Source: Tropicimonas sediminicola (GTDB taxonomy: Bacteria > Pseudomonadota > Alphaproteobacteria > Rhodobacterales > Rhodobacteraceae). Taken from it: a stretch of DNA of 64,000 bases. Shown one piece after another: positions 49,065-58,255 of the stretch (positions are counted from its first letter, which is position 1; every line of letters begins with the position of its first letter). Location: contig NZ_FZOY01000002.1 in the NCBI RefSeq assembly GCF_900188335.1, positions 186,001-250,000 of the forward strand. Direction: 5' to 3'. The notes below the pieces were generated by a model. The model was not told the DNA's origin. It saw only the letters and a program-made list of their open reading frames with translations, and searched no databases. Position numbers and translations under genes: made by a program.

Positions 49065-51098
49065 ATGAGCGATCCGCTGGTCATCTTCACGCCCTCCGGA
49101 AAGCGGGGCCGTTTTCCGGTCGGCACGCCGGTTCTCACCGCCGCCCGCCAGCTCGGCGTCGACCTCGATTCCGTCTGTGGCGGGCGTGGCATCTGTTCCC
49201 GCTGCCAGGTAACCCCCGCATTCGGCGAGTTTCCCAAGCACGGGGTGAGCGTGGCCGGGGACGCCCTCTCCGACTGGAACGCGGTCGAGGCGCGGTACGA
49301 CGAGAAGCGCGGGTTGCCGGCAGGCCGGCGGCTCGGTTGCCAGGCGACGATCCAGTCAGACGTCGTGATCGATGTGCCTCCTGAAAGCCAGGTGCACCGC
49401 CAGGTCGTGCGCAAGGCCGCCACCGAGCGCGCAATCGAGATGGATCCTGCGACCCATCGCTATCTCGTCGATGTCGCCGAGCCGGACATGCACGACCCAT
49501 CCGGCGATCTGCAGCGGCTCGAGACAGCCCTCGGCGAGACCTGGGGCATCCAGGGGGCCGAGGTTCCGCTGCCTGTTCTCGCCAAGCTGCAGCCTGCCCT
49601 GCGCAAAGGCAACTGGCAGGTTACCGTCACGGTGCACCACCCGCACGACGGCCCGCCCCGGCTCCTCGACGTATCCCCTGGATTCGACGAGCGGCCGTTG
49701 CTGGGCCTGGCCATCGACCTCGGCTCCACCACCATCGCCGGCCACCTGTGCAACCTCCGCTCCGGCGAAGTTCTTGCCTCCGCCGGCATCATGAACCCGC
49801 AGATCCGTTTCGGCGAAGACCTGATGAGCCGGGTCTCCTATGCCATGCTGAACCCGGGCGGCGACGCCGAGATGACCAAGGCCGTGCGCGTCGCGCTTGA
49901 CCAGCTCGCCCGCGAGATCGCGGCGGAGGCGGCGGTCGAGACCGGCGGCATCGTCGAGAGTGTGATCGTCTGCAACCCGGTGATGCACCACCTCGTGCTC
50001 GGCCTCGACCCGGTGGAGCTGGGCCAGGCGCCCTTCGCGCTCGCCACCTCGGATTCGCTCAGCCTCGCCGCCGCCGACCTCGGCCTCACCTCGCTGCACC
50101 CGCAGGCCCGCACCTACCTGCTGCCCTGCATCGCGGGCCACGTCGGCGCCGACGCCGCAGCCGTCGCGCTCTCCGAGGAACCCGGCAATCAGGAGGCGCT
50201 GACCCTCGTTATCGACGTCGGGACCAACGCCGAGATCCTGCTGGGCAACCGCGATCGGGTGCTTGCCTGTTCCTCCCCCACCGGCCCGGCCTTCGAGGGC
50301 GCGCAGATCAGTTCCGGCCAGCGCGCGGCACCCGGCGCCATCGAGCGCATCGAGATCGACCCGACAACCAAGGAACCGCGTTTCCGCGTGATTGGCTGCG
50401 ACCTGTGGTCGGACGACCCGGGTTTCGCCGCCGCCACCGCGGTCACCGGCGTCACGGGGATCTGCGGCTCGGGCATCATCGAGGCCGTGGCCGAGATGCG
50501 CATGGCCGGCCTGCTCGACGCCTCGGGCCTTATCGGCTCGGCCGAGCAGACGGGCACCTCCCGGTGCGAGCCCGAAGGCCGCACCCACGCCTACCTGGTC
50601 CACGACGGCACGCCTGACGGTGGCCCCCGCATCACCGTGACACAGGGCGATATCCGCGCCATCCAGCTCGCCAAGTCAGCGCTCTACGCCGGCGCGCGCC
50701 TGCTGATGGACGAGATGGGTGTGGACAGCGTCGACCGGATCGTCCTCGCCGGCGCCTTCGGCGCCCATATCAGCCCGAAGCACGCGATGGTCCTCGGCAT
50801 GATCCCCGACGCCCCGCTCGCAGCCGTCACCTCGGCCGGCAACGCCGCGGGTACCGGCGCACGCATCGCCCTTTTGAACCGCGCCTCCCGCGGCCGCATC
50901 GAACAGGTCGTGCGGCAGATCACCAAGGTCGAGACGGCCATCGAGCCGCGCTTCCAGGAACATTTCGTCGCCGCCAACGCCCTGCCCCACGCCACCGCCC
51001 CCTTCCCCGAGCTGCGCCGCGTCGTGACCCTGCCCGAGGTCGCCTTCAACGCCGGCGGCGGAGATGGCGGCGGCCGGCGCCGCAGGCGTCGCGCCTGA
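49065..51098 (+). CDS. Reductive activator of corrinoid proteins (RACo-type, DUF4445/ASKHA)
   Basis: A 677-aa protein that restores inactive Co(II) corrinoid to Co(I) using ATP. The N-terminal 2Fe-2S domain has Cys38, Cys44, Cys47 and Cys92 (CGGRGICSRC spacing). A linker follows, and the C-terminal ASKHA ATPase domain starts at LAIDLGSTTIAGHLCNL, with GIMNPQIRFGEDLMSRV and VIDVGTNAEILLGN. It is the last gene of the C1 operon. The tail GGGDGGGRRRRRRA is an extra Arg-rich end like that of the methyltransferase. The gene diverges in nothing else from family length (about 640-680 aa). Confidence 0.9.
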   Translation: MSDPLVIFTPSGKRGRFPVGTPVLTAARQLGVDLDSVCGGRGICSRCQVTPAFGEFPKHGVSVAGDALSDWNAVEARYDEKRGLPAGRRLGCQATIQSDVVIDVPPESQVHRQVVRKAATERAIEMDPATHRYLVDVAEPDMHDPSGDLQRLETALGETWGIQGAEVPLPVLAKLQPALRKGNWQVTVTVHHPHDGPPRLLDVSPGFDERPLLGLAIDLGSTTIAGHLCNLRSGEVLASAGIMNPQIRFGEDLMSRVSYAMLNPGGDAEMTKAVRVALDQLAREIAAEAAVETGGIVESVIVCNPVMHHLVLGLDPVELGQAPFALATSDSLSLAAADLGLTSLHPQARTYLLPCIAGHVGADAAAVALSEEPGNQEALTLVIDVGTNAEILLGNRDRVLACSSPTGPAFEGAQISSGQRAAPGAIERIEIDPTTKEPRFRVIGCDLWSDDPGFAAATAVTGVTGICGSGIIEAVAEMRMAGLLDASGLIGSAEQTGTSRCEPEGRTHAYLVHDGTPDGGPRITVTQGDIRAIQLAKSALYAGARLLMDEMGVDSVDRIVLAGAFGAHISPKHAMVLGMIPDAPLAAVTSAGNAAGTGARIALLNRASRGRIEQVVRQITKVETAIEPRFQEHFVAANALPHATAPFPELRRVVTLPEVAFNAGGGDGGGRRRRRRA

Positions 51099-51157
51099 GG
51101 CACATGCAGTTCCCATCTTGACGACGGCGCACGGGCTGCGTAATTCGAAGACCTTCG

Positions 51158-51231
51158 CGGGTGTAGCTCAATGGTAGAGCAGGAGCTTCCCAAGCTTAAG
51201 ACGAGGGTTCGATTCCCTTCACCCGCTCCAG
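51158..51231 (+). tRNA. tRNA-Gly (anticodon CCC)
   Basis: A 74-base cloverleaf. The acceptor stem GCGGGTG (51158-51164) pairs with CACCCGC (51221-51227), followed by the discriminator T and an encoded CCA. The D arm is GCTC-AATGGTA-GAGC, the anticodon loop TTCCCAA and the T loop TTCGATT. Position 27-43 of the anticodon stem is G-A, a mismatch, with four other pairs intact. It lies 60 bases after RACo. Confidence 0.95.
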
Positions 51232-51311
51232 TCTCTCCCCGAACGTCTCCTCGCGCTCTTGACCTTCGGTTGCGCTCGGGTTTCACCGGTCCAGATGCAC
51301 CGGAGACGCGC

Positions 51312-51785
51312 ATGCCCCTGCCCTTTCTCACGCCCCTCGGACCGGACGACCTGACCCGCCACGGCATCCCCGACACCTGGCGCTACGGCATGGCGGACCG
51401 CGTACGCTTCTCCGAACTCGACGCGCTGAACCACGTGAACCACACCGCCTACCTGCGCTGGTTCGAGAGCCTCCGACTGCCCTATTGCCGCGACTATGGC
51501 ATCAGCAACTACGATGCGGACTCGCCGGAGCTCGTGCTGAAGTCGGTCGAGGCGCGGTATCACGCGCCGATGTTTTCGGGCGAGGACTACATCGTCACCG
51601 CGCGAACGGTCTCCTTCCGGACAACCAGCTTCCGCATGGAATACGCGGTCTTCGCACCGGACTGCCGGGTCGAGGGCTCGGCGCTGGTCGTGCTGCTGCA
51701 ACGCGACGGCAGCGGGAAGTTTCCGCTCACCGACGCGATGAAGGCAGCGCTCCGGGAACGCGACAACGCACGCCCCGAAACCTGA
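51312..51785 (+). CDS. Hotdog-fold acyl-CoA thioesterase (4HBT family)
   Basis: A 157-aa thioesterase. The 4-hydroxybenzoyl-CoA thioesterase signature RFSELDALNHVNHTAYLRWFE (Asp37 catalytic) is complete, and YHAPMFSGEDYIV follows. It hydrolyses an acyl-CoA; the exact substrate cannot be assigned. Confidence 0.88.
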   Translation: MPLPFLTPLGPDDLTRHGIPDTWRYGMADRVRFSELDALNHVNHTAYLRWFESLRLPYCRDYGISNYDADSPELVLKSVEARYHAPMFSGEDYIVTARTVSFRTTSFRMEYAVFAPDCRVEGSALVVLLQRDGSGKFPLTDAMKAALRERDNARPET

Positions 51786-51800
51786 CACGCCAAACGAAAC

Positions 51801-51822
51801 GGACGGCCGTTTCCGGCCGCCC
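51801..51822 (+). terminator. Terminator after the thioesterase gene
   Basis: A stem of CGGCCG (51804-51809) and CGGCCG (51814-51819) with TTTC loop, extended by two outer pairs across an A-C mismatch, then TCCATTCTTCTT. It lies 16 bases after the stop; the pgi gene ends at 51879 on the other strand. Confidence 0.65.
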
Positions 51823-51878
51823 TCCATTCTTCTTGGCAAAAATACCCGATGGCGACCGCCCGGCCACAGGTGCGCCGC

Positions 51879-53480
51879 TCAGGCGTGGCGCTGAATGAAC
51901 TCCACCAGCGCGGCCGTGGACCCGTCCTTGCCCTCGGTCCCCTGCTCGCCCGCGACGATCGGTTCGAGCGCCTTGGCCAGTTCCTTGCCAAGCTCCACGC
52001 CCCATTGATCGAAGGAATTGATGCCGAGGATCACGCCCTCGACGAACACCCTGTGCTCGTAGAGCGCCACGATCTGCCCCAGCACCTCGGGCGTCAGCAG
52101 CGGATAGACCAGGGTCGTCGAAGGCCGGTTGCCCGGGAAGACGCGGTGGCGGGCCTGCCGCTCCAGCTCTGCCCCTTCCAGCCCCTTGGCCTTCATGATC
52201 GCCGTGGCTTCCTCGAGCGAGCGGCCACGCAGCAGCGCCTCGGACTGCGCGAGGCAGTTGGCGACCAGCAGCCGGTGCATGTGGGCGAGGTCGTTCTCAT
52301 GCCCCGTCGCACCGACGAGGAACTCGCAGGGCACGACGCCCGTGCCCTGATGGATGAGCTGGTAGAAGGCGTGCTGGCCGTTCGTGCCCGGCTCGCCCCA
52401 GACGATCGGTCCGGAGACGATCTCCAGGTCCTTGCCGTCCATCGACACCCGCTTGCCGTTGCTCTCCATCTCGAGCTGCTGGAGGTAGGCCGGCAGGCGG
52501 ATCAGCCGCTGCTCGTAGGGCAGTACGGCGCGGGTCGGATAGCCACAGACCTGATGATGCCAGATGCCGACCAGCGCCAGCAGAACCGGCAGGTTCTCCC
52601 GCAACGCGGCGGCGCGGAAATGGGTGTCCATCGCCTGCGCCCCGCGCAGGAAGGCGCGGAAGGCCGGCCCGCCGATGGCGATCATCAGCGACAGCCCGAT
52701 CGGCCCCCACATCGAATAGCGCCCGCCCACCCAGTCGGCAAAACCGAAGACGCGGGAGGCGTCGATGCCGAAGGCCGCCGTCAGGTCGGCATTCGTCGAG
52801 AGCGCAGCGAACTGGCCCGCCGGGTTGTCGACCTTTTCCGACATCCAGGCCTTGGCCACGTTGGCATTGGTGATGGTCTCGATCGTGGTAAAGGTCTTCG
52901 ACGCCACGATCACCAATGTCGTGCGCGGGTCGAGCGGGCGCAGCACGTCGGCGATATGGGCGCCGTCGACATTGGAGACGAAATGCGTGCGCGGCCCGTC
53001 GGCATAGGGCGCGAGCGCCAGCGTCGCCATCACCGGCCCGAGGTCGGAGCCGCCGATGCCGATATTCACCACGTCGGTGATCTTGCCGCCCTGCCCGAGG
53101 AAAAGCCCGGTGCGCACGTCGGTGGCGAAAGCCTCCATCCGGTCGAGCGTGCCACGGACCTCGGGCATCACGTCCTGACCGTCGACCATGACCGGCCCGC
53201 CGTCGAGGTTGCGCAGCGCCGTGTGCAGAACCGCCCGCCCCTCGGTCTCGTTGATCTTCGCGCCCTCGAACATCGCGTCGCGGCGGCCCGCCACGTCGGC
53301 CGCCTCGGCCAGCCGGATCAGAAGATCGAGACCGGTCTCGTCGATATTGGTCTTGGAAAAGTCGAAGAGCATGTCGCCGAAGGTGGCGGAGAACTTCGAC
53401 GCACGTTCGGCATCGTCGAACAACGACAGGATGGAGCGCTCCGAGACCGAAGCGCCGTGTGATTTCAGCTCATTCCACAT
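51879..53480 (-). CDS. pgi: Glucose-6-phosphate isomerase
   Basis: A 533-aa SIS-fold isomerase of glucose 6-phosphate and fructose 6-phosphate. Motifs are [28 protein letters not shown] and GANQ-type C-terminal block ([14 protein letters not shown] with conserved His). It is the third gene of the zwf-pgl-pgi operon, so its likely main role is recycling to or from fructose 6-phosphate in the pentose phosphate and Entner-Doudoroff routes. Confidence 0.96.
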   Translation of the reverse strand: MWNELKSHGASVSERSILSLFDDAERASKFSATFGDMLFDFSKTNIDETGLDLLIRLAEAADVAGRRDAMFEGAKINETEGRAVLHTALRNLDGGPVMVDGQDVMPEVRGTLDRMEAFATDVRTGLFLGQGGKITDVVNIGIGGSDLGPVMATLALAPYADGPRTHFVSNVDGAHIADVLRPLDPRTTLVIVASKTFTTIETITNANVAKAWMSEKVDNPAGQFAALSTNADLTAAFGIDASRVFGFADWVGGRYSMWGPIGLSLMIAIGGPAFRAFLRGAQAMDTHFRAAALRENLPVLLALVGIWHHQVCGYPTRAVLPYEQRLIRLPAYLQQLEMESNGKRVSMDGKDLEIVSGPIVWGEPGTNGQHAFYQLIHQGTGVVPCEFLVGATGHENDLAHMHRLLVANCLAQSEALLRGRSLEEATAIMKAKGLEGAELERQARHRVFPGNRPSTTLVYPLLTPEVLGQIVALYEHRVFVEGVILGINSFDQWGVELGKELAKALEPIVAGEQGTEGKDGSTAALVEFIQRHA

Positions 53481-53489
53481 CGGAAATAC

Positions 53490-54161
53490 CTATTCTGCCC
53501 AGTGAACGGTTGCGTCACCCAATACCGCCTTCACCGGCGCTTCGCGAGGCGACAAGCTGCGCGCCTTTTCCAGCGCCGCGCGCTTTTCCGGCCCGGTGAT
53601 CAGGATATGGGTCGAGAGCGCGCCCTGCAGCACCGGCGCGGTCAGGGTCATGCGCGGCTCGCCCGCCGCCTCGGCGCGCAGCGCCATCACCGGCGGCGCG
53701 TCGTCCGACAGCGCCTCTTCCAGCCGGTCCGCGCCCGGGAAGAGCGAGGCGGTGTGCATGTCGCCGCCCATCCCCAGCAGCAGCACGGTGATCGGCAGCA
53801 CCGCCTCCACCTGCTGACCGAGTTCCTCCAGCGCGTCTTCGGGCGTGGGCGCATCCATGTAGAGCGACTGCAGCCTGGCCGATGCCGCCTGGTTCACCAG
53901 GAGCCGCTTGCGCACCAGCCGCGTGTTGGAGCGCGGATGATCCTCCGGCACCCAGCGTTCGTCGCCCAGGAGCACCGTCACCCGGCTCCAGTCCAGCTTG
54001 GACGCCGAGAGCGAGTCGAAGGCCGGCCCAGGGGTGGTGCCGCCGGGCACACAGAGCGTGGCGCGGTCCTGGGTCAGCAGCGTGTTCTTCAGCTCGCTCG
54101 ACAGCCGGTCGGCGAGGTTGATCATCATCAGGTCGCGGTCGGGGTATTCGATGAACTTCAT
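53490..54161 (-). CDS. pgl: 6-phosphogluconolactonase
   Basis: A 223-aa DevB/SOL-type lactonase: TLCVPGGTTPGPAFDSL, VTVLLGDERWVPEDHPRSN and LLGMGGDMHTASLFPGA are clear. It hydrolyses 6-phosphogluconolactone to 6-phosphogluconate. GGAGGGA precedes the ATG at 54161. The start overlaps the end of zwf, so the two are co-translated. Confidence 0.95.
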   Translation of the reverse strand: MKFIEYPDRDLMMINLADRLSSELKNTLLTQDRATLCVPGGTTPGPAFDSLSASKLDWSRVTVLLGDERWVPEDHPRSNTRLVRKRLLVNQAASARLQSLYMDAPTPEDALEELGQQVEAVLPITVLLLGMGGDMHTASLFPGADRLEEALSDDAPPVMALRAEAAGEPRMTLTAPVLQGALSTHILITGPEKRAALEKARSLSPREAPVKAVLGDATVHWAE

Positions 54162-55612
54162 GGCCGGATCTCCCTCCATCGCCTGCCGTCCCGGTGCAGC
54201 AGCATGAGCGCGTCGTCCGGGCCCGAGCTGCCCTGCTCGTAGGGGCTCGGCACGTGGCCGCGGGCCTCCCAGTCGGCGATCACCGGATCGGTCCAGGCCC
54301 AGGCGGCCTCGACCTCGTCGCCGCGCATGAACAATGTCTGGTTGCCCCGGATCACGTCCATGATCAAGCGTTCGTAGGCATCGGGAATGTCCGCCGCCTG
54401 CTCGCCGAGCGCCTCGGCAAAGGACATGTCGAGCGGCACGTCGATCAACCGCATGCCGCCCGGCCCCGGTTCCTTGATGGTTACGGTCATCTGCATCCCC
54501 TCGTTGGGCTGTAGCCGGATCGTGAGCACGTTTGAGTGACGCCCCTGCGGCACGTCAAAGATCGAATGCGGCGCGTCCTTGAAGACGATGGCGATCTCGG
54601 AGGCCCGCGCCTTCAGCCGCTTGCCGGTGCGGATGTAGAAGGGTGTGCCCGCCCACCGCCAGTTCGACACCGACATGCGCATGGCGATGAAGCACTCGGT
54701 CCGACTGCGCGGGTCGCCCACGTCCTCGAGGTAGCTCGGCCCGTCCGGCCCCTCCCGGTACTGACCGCGCACGAGATCGTCGGGCCGCACCGGCTCGAGC
54801 GCGCGGATCACCTTGAGCTTCTCGTCGCGCACCGCGTCGGGATCGTAGCGCGACGGCGGTTCCATCGCGATCAGGCAGAGCAGTTGCAGCAGGTGGTTCT
54901 GCACCATGTCCCGCATCGCGCCGGAGCGGTCGTAATACTCGCCGCGCCCGCCCACACCCACCGTCTCGGCGACGGTGATCTGGATGTGATCCACGTATTG
55001 GCTGTTCCACAGCGGCTCGAACAGCATGTTGCCGAAGCGGACGGCCATAAGGTTCTGGACCGTCTCCTTCCCGAGGTAATGGTCGATCCGGTAGATCTGC
55101 GTCTCGTCGAAATGGCAGGCCAGGCTCTGGTTGAGCGCCTTGGCCGAGGCGAGGTCGTGGCCGAAAGGCTTCTCGACCACGATCCGGGCATTGTCGTCGG
55201 CGATGCCGTGATCCTTCAGCCGCTCCGCGATCGGTCCGAACAGCGAGGGCGCGACCGAGAAATAGAAGGCATGCACCACGTCGGGGCGAATATGTTCTTT
55301 CAGCTCGGCCCAGCCGCCGTCGCCCTTGGCATCCACCTGCACATAGCTCAGCAGCGACAGGAATTCCTCCACCCGCTCCTTGTCCAGCGCGCTGGCCGGC
55401 ATGAATTCCTCCAGCGACTCGCGGGTCAGCTTCCGGAAGCCCTCGTCATCCATCTCGCTGCGGGCGGCGCCGATGACCCGCGCCTCGGGCGGCATCTGTC
55501 CATCGGCAAGGCGCCGGTAGAGCCCGGGAAGGATCTTGCGGCGGGCCAGGTCCCCGGTGCCGCCGAAGATTACCAGATCGAAGGGCTCTACGGGGATGAT
55601 GCGTGCGACCAT
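54158..55612 (-). CDS. zwf: Glucose-6-phosphate dehydrogenase
   Basis: A 484-aa enzyme that oxidises glucose 6-phosphate with NADP. The nucleotide loop is FGGTGDLARRK near the N-terminus and the active-site motif RIDHYLGKETVQN contains the catalytic His/Asp. The ATG at 55612 has GGAG 7 bases upstream; the frame stays open to 55861 but that extension is a shadow. First gene of the zwf-pgl-pgi operon. Confidence 0.96.
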   Translation of the reverse strand: MVARIIPVEPFDLVIFGGTGDLARRKILPGLYRRLADGQMPPEARVIGAARSEMDDEGFRKLTRESLEEFMPASALDKERVEEFLSLLSYVQVDAKGDGGWAELKEHIRPDVVHAFYFSVAPSLFGPIAERLKDHGIADDNARIVVEKPFGHDLASAKALNQSLACHFDETQIYRIDHYLGKETVQNLMAVRFGNMLFEPLWNSQYVDHIQITVAETVGVGGRGEYYDRSGAMRDMVQNHLLQLLCLIAMEPPSRYDPDAVRDEKLKVIRALEPVRPDDLVRGQYREGPDGPSYLEDVGDPRSRTECFIAMRMSVSNWRWAGTPFYIRTGKRLKARASEIAIVFKDAPHSIFDVPQGRHSNVLTIRLQPNEGMQMTVTIKEPGPGGMRLIDVPLDMSFAEALGEQAADIPDAYERLIMDVIRGNQTLFMRGDEVEAAWAWTDPVIADWEARGHVPSPYEQGSSGPDDALMLLHRDGRRWREIRP

Positions 55613-55976
55613 GTTCATGCTCCTGCCATGCGCCATCCTCTCAGGCGCCGCGCCACTGTTAGCGCAAACAGCGGCATTCTCCAAGCCATCTCGACGGCCT
55701 CCAGGACCATGCCGCCCCGTCGCCCCCCCGATAACAGGAAACGACACCCGGCGGAACAGAACGCTGTGATTGATCGGGAAAAAATGCGACACGATCGCCC
55801 TCGCCGAATGGAGAGCGCCCGGTTTGGCGCGGTCTGCCCCGCGTTCAGTCGGCGCGCGCACGGATTGGCGGAAAATCGCGTATCGGGCGGTGCAGGCTCC
55901 CCGGGGTCACTCGCCCCCTCTTGCCGGGTTCGGAGCCGCTGGCTATCGGAAATGAAACAACGGCTGGAGCCCCTCG
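55613..55976. promoter_or_regulatory. Divergent intergenic region zwf / transglycosylase
   Basis: No gene is supported in these 364 bases. It must hold the promoter of the zwf operon (minus strand) and of the transglycosylase gene (plus strand). An AT-richer patch occurs at about 55755-55800 (GAAAAAATG context). No clear operator palindrome was found. Confidence 0.4.
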
Positions 55977-56462
55977 ATGCGTTGCAAGACTCCCGGTAAG
56001 TCGCTGGCCCCGCTGGCCTGTCTCTGCGCCCTTGTCTTTTCGGCCTGCGGAGATGGCGGCGGCGGCGCCGATCGCCGCCAGAGCTTCAACACCCCGCTTC
56101 ATCCCAACGAAACCCCGGAACTCCGGGTACTGATCAACAAATACGCCGCCGAATACGATCTGCCGCCCGAGTTGATCCACCGGCTCGCGATCCGCGAAAG
56201 CACCCACCGCCCGGCAGCCCGCAACGGCCCCTACTACGGCCTGCTCCAGATCCTGCCCCAAACCGCCCGCACCATGGGCCACGACGGCCCGCCCACCGAA
56301 CTGCTCGATCCCGAAACCAACCTGAAATACGCCGGCAAGTACCTGCGCGGCGCCTGGCTGGTCTCGGACGGCGACCCGGACGAGGCGATCTCCTGGTACG
56401 CGCGCGGCTATTACTACGAGGCCAAGCGGCTCGGGATGCTGGAGGAAACCGGGTTGCGGTGA
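55977..56462 (+). CDS. Lytic transglycosylase lipoprotein
   Basis: A 161-aa SLT-fold murein transglycosylase. The signal peptide ends in the lipobox FSAC with Cys24. The catalytic Glu is Glu74 in LAIRESTHRP, followed by YYGLLQILPQTARTMGH and LKYAGKYLRGA...ISWYARGYYYEAKRLG. It is short, just the catalytic domain, and would act on the cell wall from the inner leaflet of the outer membrane. Confidence 0.9.
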   Translation: MRCKTPGKSLAPLACLCALVFSACGDGGGGADRRQSFNTPLHPNETPELRVLINKYAAEYDLPPELIHRLAIRESTHRPAARNGPYYGLLQILPQTARTMGHDGPPTELLDPETNLKYAGKYLRGAWLVSDGDPDEAISWYARGYYYEAKRLGMLEETGLR

Positions 56463-56500
56463 GCCGGCGCAGGGCTGCGCCGCACGAGGAAATGCCCGGC

Positions 56501-56977
56501 ATGACCGACCCCGCCATCACCTGGGTGTGCCTGACCGAGATCGCCCCTGAGGAGATCGCGGCGCACATGTCCGACCCGCGGGTGGCGGAACACCTGCCCT
56601 TGCTCACGCTTCCTTTTGACAGGTCCGCGGCCGAGGCGTTCGTCGCCGCCAAGGAGGCCTGCTGGCGGCGAGACGGGCTCGGCCACTGGGCCTTCCTGCG
56701 CGAGGGCGCCTATGTCGGATGGGGCGGGTTCCAGAAGGAAGGGGACGAGTGGGATTTCGGGCTGGTGCTGCGGCCTGACTGCTTCGGGCTCGGTCTGCCC
56801 ATCGCGCGCAAGGCGCTCGCATTCGCCCGGCAGGATCCGCGGATCCCCTTCGTCACCTTCCTGCTTCCGCCATCCCGGCGCCATCTCGGCGCGCTGTCAC
56901 GGCTTGGCGCAGCCCCTGTCGGACAGGTCGAACTGGCCGGCGCGACCTTTCTGAAGTTCCGGCTGGAAACCTCCTGA
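56501..56977 (+). CDS. GNAT-fold acetyltransferase-like protein
   Basis: A 158-aa protein resembling GNAT domains (CLTEIAPEEIAAHMSDPRVAEHL, then GAYVGWGGFQKEGDEWDFGLVLRPDCFGLG as the loop and strand). The canonical QxxGxG/A acetyl-CoA motif is weak. The start is uncertain: a GTG at 56459 overlaps the previous stop; I prefer the ATG at 56501 for AGGA 10 bases upstream. It is followed by a two-sided terminator. Confidence 0.7.
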   Translation: MTDPAITWVCLTEIAPEEIAAHMSDPRVAEHLPLLTLPFDRSAAEAFVAAKEACWRRDGLGHWAFLREGAYVGWGGFQKEGDEWDFGLVLRPDCFGLGLPIARKALAFARQDPRIPFVTFLLPPSRRHLGALSRLGAAPVGQVELAGATFLKFRLETS

Positions 56978-56987
56978 AACAAACGAA

Positions 56988-57013
56988 AAAGGCGCTGCCG
57001 AAGCAGCGCCTTT
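56988..57013. terminator. Bidirectional terminator between GNAT-like gene and bioY
   Basis: A perfect 11-bp stem (56988-56998 and 57003-57013) with a CGAA loop; A and T runs flank it on both sides, so it can end transcripts from both strands. Confidence 0.9.
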
Positions 57014-57038
57014 CCGTAAAGCGTCGATATCTCGCCGA

Positions 57039-57644
57039 TCAGCCGCGGGCCTTGCCCACCAGCTTCCAGACGGCCGGCAGCAGCATCGCAGCCAGCGCCA
57101 GCTTCAGCGCGTCGCCGACGAGGAACGGGGTCAGGCCCCAGGCCAGAATCGGCTGGTCCCAGCCGTAGAGCTGGCCGAGCCACAGCAGGCCGGGCACGTA
57201 GATCAGCGCGTTGCCGACCAGCATGGCGACGGCCATCTTGGGCGCCGAGCGGTCCCAGCCGAAGCGGGCGAACCAGCCGAGCGCGACGGTGGCCAGCACG
57301 TAGCCCACGAGGTAGCCGCCGGTGCCGCCCATCATGTACTCAAGGCCATTCATTTCCGCCGAGGTGCCTGCGAAGACGTCGAAGCCGAGTGCACCGATCA
57401 GCATCCAGCCGAGCATGGTGGTCAGGCCGAGGCGCGGGCCATAGGCGGCGGCGATGGTCAGCACGCCGAATGTGCCGAGGCTGACCGGCACCGGCGAGCC
57501 GGGAACCGGGAACTTGATCTGCGCCGAAATCGCCAGCAGGGCGATGCCCAGCACCACCAGCACCGCCTGCTTGATGCGCAGCGCGGTTCCCTCGCTGGGG
57601 CCGATCGCCTCCACAAGGGCCTTGTCGAAAGTTGCCTGGGCCAT
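57039..57644 (-). CDS. bioY: Biotin transporter substrate-binding component BioY
   Basis: A 201-aa ECF transporter S component with six membrane helices. Typical parts are ALLAISAQIKFPVPGSPVPVSLGTF (biotin-site region) and FVLGYVLA-like block. No bioM/bioN genes are adjacent, so it either works alone, as in some rhodobacters, or with a shared ECF module. The DUF6314 gene lies upstream on the same strand, its stop 69 bases before the bioY start. Confidence 0.93.
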   Translation of the reverse strand: MAQATFDKALVEAIGPSEGTALRIKQAVLVVLGIALLAISAQIKFPVPGSPVPVSLGTFGVLTIAAAYGPRLGLTTMLGWMLIGALGFDVFAGTSAEMNGLEYMMGGTGGYLVGYVLATVALGWFARFGWDRSAPKMAVAMLVGNALIYVPGLLWLGQLYGWDQPILAWGLTPFLVGDALKLALAAMLLPAVWKLVGKARG

Positions 57645-57713
57645 ATCCCCGATCTCCTCGTACGTATGGATTGTCCTCGCCAGATGTGCCGCAAAGCAGC
57701 GCGCACCGCAAGA

Positions 57714-58139
57714 TCACGTAGGGTGATACCAGCTTTGCATCGTGTAATTCTTCCGCGGCCCGTCGACGCTCCAGCGGCTCGACCATGCCGGCCATGCCGA
57801 GAACTCATAGGCGACGCGATAGCTGTCGGGGTCGCACCAATGCGAAGCGGAAGGGGCGCCGCCGGGCCGGAAGGTATGAAAGGGCCGTCCATCCTCGAAA
57901 AAGACTTCGATATCTGCGCCTTGCGCCATCCAGCGATAGCGGCGCGTGGCCTGCAGGGGCGGCGCGCCGGGGGCGATCAGGGTGCCGGTTTCGCTGTAGT
58001 CGAGGCCCGCGTCCCGGGGCGTGAAACGCGCCTCGCCCTCCAGCCGCATCACAACGCCGGCGCGGTGATCGTCGATCCGCCGTTCCAGCCGCCAGAGCCC
58101 GGCGAAATCCTCAAGCTGCGGCGCTTTGACCTCGTCCAT
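57714..58139 (-). CDS. DUF6314 family protein
   Basis: A 141-aa soluble protein with LWRLERRIDDHRAG at the start, DYSETGTL and YRWMAQGADIEVFFEDGRPFHTF in the middle, and HWCDPDSYRVAYEF later, which match the DUF6314 lipocalin-like family. The function is unknown. The start is ATG 58139. Confidence 0.75.
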   Translation of the reverse strand: MDEVKAPQLEDFAGLWRLERRIDDHRAGVVMRLEGEARFTPRDAGLDYSETGTLIAPGAPPLQATRRYRWMAQGADIEVFFEDGRPFHTFRPGGAPSASHWCDPDSYRVAYEFSAWPAWSSRWSVDGPRKNYTMQSWYHPT

Positions 58140-58217
58140 GCGTCTCCCCTGCCCGGTTCGTCCCGTCCCGGGACGCATCCGTTGATCGCAGGGCGGCGCG
58201 GCGGAGGCAAGACGCAG

Positions 58218-58244
58218 ACGCCCCGCGGGATCTCCGCGGGGCGT
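58218..58244 (-). terminator. Hairpin after the OYE gene
   Basis: A perfect 11-bp stem (58218-58228 with 58234-58244), 5-base loop, just downstream of the minus-strand oxidoreductase stop at 58256. The T run is weak, so termination is likely but not proven. Confidence 0.6.
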
Positions 58245-58255
58245 TGTCAGGACGG

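Noticed and set aside
55613-55861. N-terminal extension of zwf in an open frame
   Set aside because: Good GGAG site at 55612 and family start there; the extension is low in typical codon use and not conserved-looking.
56459-56500. GTG start of the GNAT-like gene overlapping the transglycosylase stop
   Set aside because: The extra residues (SRRRAAPHEE) look non-conserved, and an AGGA site favours the ATG at 56501. It remains possible.
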